Shown: positions 55,975-64,000 of the stretch, piece by piece
Position numbering within the stretch: position 1 is the stretch's first letter
Layout of the letters: the number at the start of each line of letters is the position of its first letter
DNA from: Prorocentrum cordatum
Lineage: Eukaryota; Sar; Dinophyceae; Prorocentrales; Prorocentraceae
Assembly (NCBI GenBank): GCA_963575745.1
Contig: CAUYUJ010003952.1
Span: forward strand, 10,001 to 74,000
Length of the DNA: 64,000 nucleotides
Direction of reading: 5' to 3'
Notes under the pieces: generated by a model
What the model was told of the DNA's origin: nothing
The model's input: the letters and a program-made list of their open reading frames with translations, nothing else
The model's database searches: none
Made by a program: the position numbers and the translations under genes

Positions 55975-58900
55975 TATCGAGACGGAAGTCAACGGGAGGG
56001 TGTGACGACGACGACGCCGGTAGCTGGAACCTCAATCGGGCGGGGTCGGCCAATTTCAAGGGGAATGAGATTCTGAGGTGCCTGTCAATGCGGGATTGCA
56101 TCTGGGGTGTCCAGGAATGCCAGAATCTTTTTGGAGGCAAATTCGATGCATATATCAGACGGTGTGGTCTATCATATCGTGTGAGTTGTGGCGGTAAGTG
56201 TGGGTTATTATTTAACAAAGAGTGGAGTACGTGTGTGCGTGAATCAATATGTCAATATGGACGGTTCTGTGTGGTGGTCTTTGGTAGTGGAAGTGCACCT
56301 GTGATAGTTGCCTCTGCGTATCTTCCTGACCCCGGCGTCGAGAACGCCGTAGATGTGCAGTGCGTGGTGTTGGACGCGCTCGAGTCAGTTATTCCCACTC
56401 TGCGCAGCCGCTGGAAGGGGGCGACTGTCTCTGTGCTGCTCGACGCCAACGTTGAGCTATCCCCATCAACTCAGCTGCAGTGCTCACGCACTGGGACTGT
56501 CTATGAGGCGGTGGGAAGTGCTACCAAGGAGGAGAGGAGGACTTGCGAGGAGGGAGGTGCACAGCGGGTGAGGAGGGACGTGCGACAACAGTTGCGCGAG
56601 CGTGTTCTTTGCTTTCTAGGGCGCCTGGGGATGAAGGCTGCCAATTCGTTCTTGCCACGACGACTACACACATGGGAGAGCTACGGAGTATCTCGGTGGG
56701 GGACGTGTAAGAAGGTTCTTGATTGCATTTTTGTTCCCAGGACGTGGGGGATCGATGAGATGACGGTCGAAACGATCATGAGTAATGGGGGGAAGACAAA
56801 TCGTAGTCGTCTCAGCGACCATGGCCTGCTTCAGGGGACTTTTAGTGACACAGGTGCTGAGCTGGTCAAACGTAGTATCCCGACGGCAGCTCGTGAAAAG
56901 AGTTTGGTGGGTTATAAGACGGTGAATTGGGGGGACCTCAATATGGCGCGAAAGGAAATCGATCGGGTCTTGGGAGATGCCAATACTACTTGTTCTCCAG
57001 GGGACCTTGTGTCGACCACTATTCGGGCCTGTACTGAGCAGGAGGATATCAAATTCACGACTGCCACCACGGGACGGGGACTACCGCCAATTAGGCCTGC
57101 AGGTCTCACGGCCTGCCAGGAGATTTTGCGACGGAAGCCTCTGCCAGCGTCAGTGGATGTGCCCAGCTTGCGCAGACGTGCCAACGGACTGCGGAGGGAG
57201 TATCGTGCGGCGTTTGCCGCGTGGACCTCTCCTGCCTCCAGGCGCAAAGAGCGTCATGGTATCAAGCACCTCATTGTGCAGGGACGGATATCTGAGGACA
57301 GGGAGGAGTGGGTGGAGGAGATCAGAGCACATACCAGACAGAAGTATACTTCGGAGGAGGTCAGAGGAAGGGATATGGCGATGTTGGAGGAGTTGAGGAG
57401 GGATGCACAACAGAACCTATGTGACGGGTACTGCACTGAGGGACTGACAATGGCGGTGGTATGCCAGGCACGGTCACGTCTCAAGTCCAAGCGTGCCACC
57501 GGCCCCGACAGGCTGCCTTGTGAAATCCTCAAGGCATTGCCGTGGGCGACTTTGCGTGGCGTTGCTCGGATGTTTGATGAGATATTTCGCTTGGCGCGGC
57601 AGTATCCGCAGGATTGGAGGCAGATTTTGATCGCCTTCATGCCCAAGCTGCCGAGCTTGACATCGCTGACAGATGCGCGGTACCTCTGTCTGCAAAACAG
57701 TCTCAGCCGTTGGTATTCCGCATGCGTGGTGATCTTGGTCGAACAATTTGTGTCTCGGGCTGGCCTCATGGGACCCCTGGGCATCTACGGCTTCCAGGAG
57801 GGACGTAAGACGGTGGAAATTGTGGGGGCCCTCAAGGCTCTGGCTCAACACGGGGACATCTGGGGAAAAGATCAGACGGTCCATATAGCTAACGCCGATA
57901 TCAAACAAGCGTTCGACCACTGCAGCCTTCTAAACGCCAAACGAGCTATGTGCCATGCCAATATTCCTGCCTATCTCCAGTATGCTTTGCTATCACCGCT
58001 GGTTTGCACTACGGGGTCTTTAGTTGTCGAGGGTATGGCCATTCACGACATCAACTGGGACGTCTGCATACGGACGGGCGGCCCTGAGGGGCCTCTTCTA
58101 TTTAATCTTATCATTTGTGCCATGTGGGGACCTATATTTCGGGATTGGGACAGTAGAGGTGTGGGGTATGTGCTGGAGGGCGTCTGTGGTGAGTATGAGC
58201 GACGGACAACTGTGAACCACTTTGTGTGGGCGGACAACTGCTACCTTGTCTCTGCCTCCTCAACTATGTTGGATCAGATGATGCACGATCTAACACTACC
58301 ACTACATGACTGGGGGATGAGATGGAAGGATAGCAGCCTGTTGTACATGACATGTGGGGAGAATGCTAAAGTGGACGGTGACGGACATATACTTACCAGC
58401 GAGGATTTGTGTATACCTGCGTGCTCGAGATATCAGGGCTTTAGACTTCGACGTGTTTGCAGTATGAAAGTATTGGGTCATGAGATTTTCTCCACATACT
58501 TAGTGCCCGCTCATCCTGATGTTGAATATCGCATCAAGGAGGCTCGAGCTTGTTTCATTGGACAGTCGAATTTCTTTCGTAACAGAGCGGTAGCTGTTCG
58601 TGATAAGTTTTGTCGTTATCAAGACAAGGTGCAGAGTATGGCGTTGTATTGTCTAGAGACATGTACTGCGGATGCTTCCTCGCTACACATGCTCAATGCC
58701 TTCGAGGGATGGTGTTTGTGCCGTATGTTTCGACGGCCGAGGAGAGAGGAGGAGACTATGGCGGACTGGAACCGACGACGGTACCACGAGGCCAGAGAGC
58801 AATTTCGATCTTATGGATTTGCGAGTTTGGTGCAGAGATTTCTTCGTATGGTGTGGAACTCCGCGAAGGATGCTGCTGATTTCATTTCTATGATGTGTAC

Positions 58901-59951
58901 TGCTTCTCATGAGGAAATATCTTCGACGCAACGTACGTGGAGAGATCACCACATGACTACGGTTGCGTATGGCCCACTGTGGGACAGACTCAGGACGGAT
59001 GCGTCTGAGTGCTTGCGGGGTATGTTTCACTTCCAAGAGGCTTCGCAGCTAAAAAGGAGACATGTTAGTTCAGGTCGAGCTGTCGGCCAGAGATGCTGGC
59101 TATTTTCTTTCTGCGAATTTTACGGACTCAAATGGTGGGAGTCCTTTGTGCCGACAGATGCTGCGTATGTTCAGTTCTGCGAACACATGTGTACACGGAC
59201 GATGCTGAGTTATTTTCAGAAAAGAAAAGGGTACGGTACAACAGGTGGGGCCCCGCAGGAGGTACTTACTATCACACAAAACGACCTACGCACCTATGGG
59301 GCCCAAGAGGGTACTGCGGCTTTCAACGACAAACTGGCCAAACGTATTGCGTTACAAAATATGAAGGAGGTTGAGTACGACCTCGACTCATTTGGGATCC
59401 CTGTGTATATTTCTGGGGACAGTCTTCTGGTGGTGTCTTGGCTGCAGGGTGTCTGGAGGGTGATAGATCGTACGTATCAAGATAGGATCAACAGAATGAT
59501 AAACCAACTCGACAACATGTGTCAAAGATATGGAATTAGGCCCGCCTGTCACGGGAGGGAAATTATTGACCACACATATAGGGAATGGAACACACGTGCA
59601 GATGTACTCACTCATACGGCCCGCGTCGGGCCACCAGTGATTCGAGATAGGAAAGGGCTTCACGCCCCTCAGTTACAACAGGTGTTTCGCGTTTGTGCCA
59701 TCAGAGCTGGATTCGATGGTGGTGTCTCTTGCGACGGCGTGTGAGTCGGGTGCTGGATAGATGTTGGACGGGTATCGAGGCTCTCAAGGCAGCCACTCAG
59801 CCATGAGATTATTTGGACGGAGGTGTACAGTGCGGCACTCTCGATTGATCCAACTTCAACAGTGACTGATGCCGAGGTCTCGGCCGTTGAGCATACGATT
59901 ATGATCTTGCCGCGGGTTGTACAAGCGTATTTCGGACAGGATATGATGTGA
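55956..59951 (+). CDS. LINE D ORF2: APE endonuclease, reverse transcriptase and permuted RNase H (one in-frame TGA)
   Basis: Open from 55956; the first ATG (56088) is already inside the endonuclease, so translation must start without a normal ATG or by frameshift or reinitiation after ORF1. Endonuclease motifs are all present: S-W-N-L-N-R, V-Q-E-C-Q, D-A-N-V-E-L, T-W-E-S-Y, V-L-D-C-I-F and S-D-H. RT (about 57480-58350) has N-A-D-I-K-Q-A-F-D, G-G-P-E-G-P-L and W-A-D-N (58227-58238). The RNase H motifs come in the order G-D-S (Asp 59418), T-R-A-D-V-L (Asp 59601), F-D-G-G (Asp 59715), D-A-E-V-S-A-V-E (Glu 59874). TGA at 59742-59744 interrupts the last quarter, in the same frame. It ends at TGA 59949. 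Confidence 0.85.
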
Positions 59952-60146
59952 TTTTGATTGTGCTCACTCACGCCATGCCCTCGTTTGTCGTGTGTGTGTG
60001 CTTGACCTCTCATCCTCCTAATAAGAGTTGGCTTTCGCTTCTGATCGTTTGGATCGGTGAGGCTTCCGCCTACTCCCGATGCGCCCGCTCCTTGCTTCCG
60101 ACTAGGCTGGAAAGCCTGCACAGTCGACCGCAAAGTCCGCAAATAA

Positions 60147-60175
60147 AGGTTGACGGTTTACCGCCGGCGCCCAGT
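60147..60175 (+). repeat. Right arm of the hairpin split by LINE D
   Basis: AGGTTGACGG, TTTACCGCCGG and CCCAGT, matching the intact M2 hairpins. Confidence 0.8.
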
Positions 60176-60422
60176 AATACCTCGTAGAGCTCGTCGGTAT
60201 CGATGAGCTAGAGGAATTCCGGCGCGAGGTGGAGCTAGTACCTCGTAGAGCTCTTCGGCATCGATGAGCTAGAGGAATTCGGGCGCGGGGTGGAGCTAGT
60301 AACTCGTAGAGCTCCCCTTAGCAAGTAACTCGTAGAGCTTCCCTTAGCAAGTTATTGCTGGAAGCTAAGAGTAATTCCGGCGCGCTGGAGAGCTAGTTGA
60401 CTCGAAAAAAAAGAACTGAACT
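60176..60422 (+). repeat. Tandem heads of M1 and M2 units
   Basis: M1 heads start at 60179 and 60240 (ACCTCGTAGAGCTC), followed by M2 heads at 60301 and 60327 (AACTCGTAGAGCTTCC in the second). These are truncated units joined head to head in series, like 9833-10144. Confidence 0.8.
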
Positions 60423-61526
60423 GACTCGTAGAGCTTCCCCAAGCTAGTCGCTGGAAGCTTAAGAGTAATTCCGGAGCGCTCGAGAGCTAGTTGGCTCGAA
60501 AAAAAAGAACTGAACTTTTCACAACTTTTGGTCGGTTGAAAATTTTGTTCTCGAAATTCAACAATTCGTTTATGCTCTAGTATTTTTCCCCGTGATATTC
60601 GATCTTATTCCCGCTCATCATCTTGATATCAGCTCAATCGGGTACCTTTTACTGCCAAAAAGCACACTGGCGGGATCGGCCGTTTCGAGTCATCTTGATA
60701 CGCGTTGTCGGTATGTTGTACTTAACTCGAGCTGCAGGACAGCTACAGAGCTGGTAAGCACAGCTATCGCATTCAGAATTATCAGGCGCGTTCGCCTGTT
60801 GAATCCAGAGGTCTGAACTCGGTCTGCTAGCCGAGCTAGGTCCGCAAATCTATTCGTATTATTGGAGTCATCTTGACAGACGCTCTCAGTTTTCTGTATT
60901 TAACTCGAGCTGTAGGGCAGCTACAGGGCTCATTGTCACAGATATCGATGGGAAAACATCAGTCGCGTTCGTCTATTCAACCAAGAGCTCTGAACTCGGC
61001 CTGCTGCCTGAGCTAGGTTCGCGAAACTATTTGTATTGTCCGAATCATCTTGAGAAGTGCTCTCGATTTTCTGCACTCAACTCGTGCTGGGCAGGGCTAC
61101 AGTGCTGCGGGTCACAGATACCGATTTGCACACATCAGGCGCGTCTGTCTGTCGATTCCAGAGCTTGGAACTCGGTCTGCTGCTCAAACTAGGTCCGCGA
61201 AACTATTCTATTATTCGAGTCGATACTGTCGGTTTTCTGCACTTAACTCGGGCTGTAGGGGGGCTGCAGGGCTGGGAATCACATGAGTGGATTCGCAGAC
61301 ATCAGACGCGCCCGCCTGTCGCATTCAGAGGTCTGAACTCGGTTCGATACTCGAACTGGATTGCGAAACTGTTTGTTTTTTTCTTAGAGTCATCTTGAGA
61401 GGTGTGAAATCGCTTGGGCTGAAAAACTGGTCGTCCTTTGGAGTTTTTTTCCACGCTATATACTGTCAGGAAGCTCTACGAGTCCCGGCGGTAAGAAAGG
61501 TTGACGGTTTACCGTCGGCGCCCAGT
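60423..61526 (+). repeat. M2 unit
   Basis: The head at 60423 has a variant first base (GACTCGTAGAGCTTCC). The 3' terminal repeat GGAAGCTCTACGAGT is at 61469-61483, the hairpin at 61485-61518 (right arm has one mismatch, GTCGG), and the end at 61526. The body contains the 160-180-bp repeats. Confidence 0.75.
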
Positions 61527-62475
61527 TTTCACAACTTTGGCTCGGTTGAAAATTTTGTTATCGAAATTCAACAATTCGTTTCAGCTCTACTATTTTTTCC
61601 CGTGATATTCGATCTTATTCCCGCTCGCCATCTCGATCTCAGCTCGATCGGCTGAATATTACTATCGAAAAGCACTGTGGCGGGATCGGCCGTTCCGAGT
61701 CATCTTGTCACGCGATGTCGGGTTTCTCAAGATAACTCGAGCTTCAGGACAGCTAAAGAGCTGGTAAGCACAGCTAATCGATCCAGAATGATCAGGTGCG
61801 TTTGGCTGTTCAAGTCAGAGGTCGGAATTCGGTCTGCTAGCCGAGCTAGGTGCGCAAACCTGTTCGTATTATTCGAGTCATCTTGACAGGCGATGCTGTC
61901 GGTTCTCTGCACTAAACTCGGGCTCTAGGGGGGCTGCAGAGCTGGTAATCACTGGAATCGATTCGAAGACATCAGGAGCGTTCGCCTGCGGAATCCAGAG
62001 CTCCAAACTCGGTCTGTTGCCCGAACTGGGTTCGCGAAACTATTCGTATTGTTCGAGTCATCCTGAGAGGTGCTGTCGGTTTCCTGCACTTAACTCGGCT
62101 GCAGGGGGCTTCAGGGCTGGTAATCACAGGGATCGATTCGAAGAGGTGAGACGCGTCCGCCTGTCGCATGAAGAGGTCTGAACTCGGTTTGATACTCGAA
62201 CTAGGTTTGCCAAACTATTCGTATTGTTCGAGTCATCTTGAGAGATGCTGTCGATTTACGCACGTAACTCGGGCTGTAGGAGAGCCAGAGAGCTCGTGCA
62301 GAAGACAATCTAGAAGCATCGGGGGCGTTTGGCTGTTGTATCCGAGAGGTCTCAAATTGCCTGGGCTGAAAAACTATTTTTTCTGTGTAATTTCTTTCGA
62401 CATTATATGTTGTCAGGAAGCTCTACGAGTCCCCCGGCGGTAACAAAGGTTGACGGCTTACCGCCGGCGCCCAGT
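61527..62475 (+). repeat. M2 unit, 5' ragged
   Basis: Begins inside the body (TTTTCACAACTTTGG) straight after the previous CAGT. The 3' terminal repeat is 62416-62430, the hairpin 62434-62467, and the end 62475. Confidence 0.75.
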
Positions 62476-63499
62476 TATTGCTGGAAGCTAAGAGTAATTC
62501 CGGCGCGCTGGAGAGCTAGTTGGCAAGAAAAATCTCGACGGAACTTTTGGTGACTTTTGGTCGGTTGAACATTTTGTTCTCGAAGTTCAACAATTCGTTA
62601 GAGCTCCAGTATTTTTTCCCGTGATATTCGATCTTATTCACGCTCGCCGTCTTGATCTCAGCTCGATCGCGTGAATATTACTATCGAAAAACACTCTGGC
62701 GGGATCGGCCGTTTTAAGTCCTCTTGGTATGCGCTGACGGTTTTCTGAACATAACTCGAGCTCTAGGGCAGCTACAGACCTGGTAAGCACAGCTAATGCA
62801 TGCAGAATGATCAGGCGCGTTCGCCTGTTGAACCCAGAGGTCTGAACTCGGTCTGCTAGCCGAGCTAGGTCCGCAAACCTGTTCGTATTAGTCGAGTCAT
62901 CTTGACATAAACTCTCGGTTTTCTACACTTAACTCGAGCTGTAGGACAGCTACAGAGCTGATATTTACATGCATCAATCCAGAATCATCAGTTGCGTTTG
63001 TCTGTCGAATCCAGAGCTCTGAACTCGGTCTCCTGCCCGATCTAGAATCGCGAAACTATTCGTATCGTTCGAGTCGCTTGCGAGATGCTGTCGGTTATCT
63101 GGACTTAACTCGGGCTGTAGGGGGGCTGCATGGCTGGTAATCACTGGAATCGATTTGAAGACATCAGGGGCGTCCGCCTGTCGAATAAAGAGCCCTGAAC
63201 TCTGTCTGCTGCCCGAACTAGGTCCGCGAAACTATTCCTATTGTTCGAGTCATCCTGGGAGGTGCTGTCGGTTTTCTGCACTTAACTCGGGCTGTAGGGG
63301 GGCTGCAGGGCTGGTAATGACAGGAGTCGATTCGCAGACATCAGACGCGTTCGTCTGTCGCACTCAGAGGTCAAAAACTATTGACTAGAAGTCAGATTGT
63401 TGGTAAGTGCTGTCTGTTTTCTCAACTCAAGTCGAGCTAGGAAGCTCTACGAGTCTCCTGGCGGTAACCAAGGTTGACGGTTTACCGCCGGCGCCCAGT
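62476..63499 (+). repeat. M2 unit, 5' ragged
   Basis: Begins TATTGCTGGAAGCTAAGAG, about 30 bases into the M2 head. The 3' terminal repeat is 63440-63454; the hairpin left arm has CTGGCGGTAA, giving a G-T pair; the end is 63499. Confidence 0.75.
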
Positions 63500-63657
63500 T
63501 GGCCGACCCGGCCCCGACGGACAATGTGCGAACTTCGGGTCGGTTGGACGAACTTTGTTAGAGATTTGAGCATTCGTTTTAACAACCGGTATTTTTCGCA
63601 CCTGCAGTGGGTTGTGCCGCGTCTCCCAACGAATTTTCAGGTCCGTAGCTGTTGTAT
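63500..63657 (+). repeat. M1-like body fragment
   Basis: TGGCCGACCCGGCC and AATGTGCGAACTTCGGGT match the M1 body after its head, without either end. No gene is seen. Confidence 0.6.
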
Positions 63658-64000
63658 AACTCGTAGAGCTTCCCCTAGCAAGCTATTGCTGGAAGCTAAG
63701 AGTAATTCCGGGGCGCTGGAGAGCTAGTTGGCAAGACAAATCTCGACGGACCTTTTGGTGACTTTTGGTCGGTTGAAATTTTTTTCTCGAAATTCAACAA
63801 TTCGTTAGAGCTCCAGTATTTTTTCCAGTGATATTCGATCTTATTCCCGCTCGCCATCTTGATCGCAGCTCGATCGGGTACCTTTTACTGCCAAAAAGCG
63901 CTCCGGCGGGATCGGCCGTTTCGAGTCATCTTGACACGCGGTGACGGTTTTCTCAAGAACTCGAGGGTCAGCACAGCCTATGGATTCAGAATGATCAGGC
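63658..64000 (+). repeat. Start of another M2 unit, cut by the window end
   Basis: AACTCGTAGAGCTTCC at 63658, then the usual head (GAGAGCTAGTTGGCAAGA) and body. The 3' end lies outside. Confidence 0.75.

Larger units (their letters stand above)
54416..60147 (+). mobile_element. LINE D: nearly intact, full-length non-LTR retrotransposon
   Basis: Inserted in the hairpin of an M2 unit at the same place as LINEs A and C. It starts GGCTCAAG and has ORF1, ORF2 (endonuclease, RT, permuted RNase H) and a 3' UTR with TAATAAGAGTTGG (about 60019). One in-frame TGA (59742-59744) is the only interruption seen in the ORF2 frame. No target duplication was recognised; the 3' end is AAATAAA joined to GGTTGACGG. 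Confidence 0.9.

Overview
The window looks like dinoflagellate nuclear DNA made almost entirely of nested mobile elements; I see no convincing host gene, tRNA or rRNA. Support for a dinoflagellate: two near-matches to the dinoflagellate spliced-leader (SL) sequence inside a pair of LTRs, SL-like 5' ends on two LINE copies, and a Ty3/gypsy-type element carrying a cytosine-methyltransferase-like domain (a combination of retrotransposon and methyltransferase reported from dinoflagellates). The species cannot be told.

Layout. 1-345 is the TG-rich 3' end of a Helitron-like element; LINE A (355-5333, decayed) sits in its terminal hairpin. 5364-11870 is a head-to-tail array of short non-autonomous units of two types, here called M1 and M2, each ending in a terminal inverted repeat plus a GC-rich hairpin. 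11871-23159 is a young LTR retrotransposon (471-bp LTRs differing at 3 positions, 4-bp target duplication) inserted in an M2 unit. 23778-52705 is a giant autonomous Helitron-like element: a very GC-rich coding region (24394-43034) for helicase-associated repeats, a C2H2 finger, a DUF6570-like region, the HUH Rep nuclease, a Pif1 helicase and a ubiquitin-specific-protease (USP) domain, then a TG-rich 3' region that is interrupted by LINE B (45141-50753) and ends at LINE C (51930-52676). 52706-60175 is an M2 unit with two M1 units and LINE D (54416-60147) inserted. 60176-64000 is another M1/M2 array.

How the parts work together. The autonomous element ends in the same 14-bp terminal repeat and hairpin as the small M1 units, so it (or a relative) is the likely source of their Rep/helicase. 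The LINEs of one family use this hairpin as a landing site: A, C and D all sit at the same place in it. These LINEs share two unusual enzyme features: a W-A-D-N box in place of the usual Y-x-D-D of reverse transcriptase, and an RNase H whose motifs are in circularly permuted order. Reading frames in most elements are broken by single-base shifts or single stops, so functional claims refer to family ancestry and not to proven activity of these copies.
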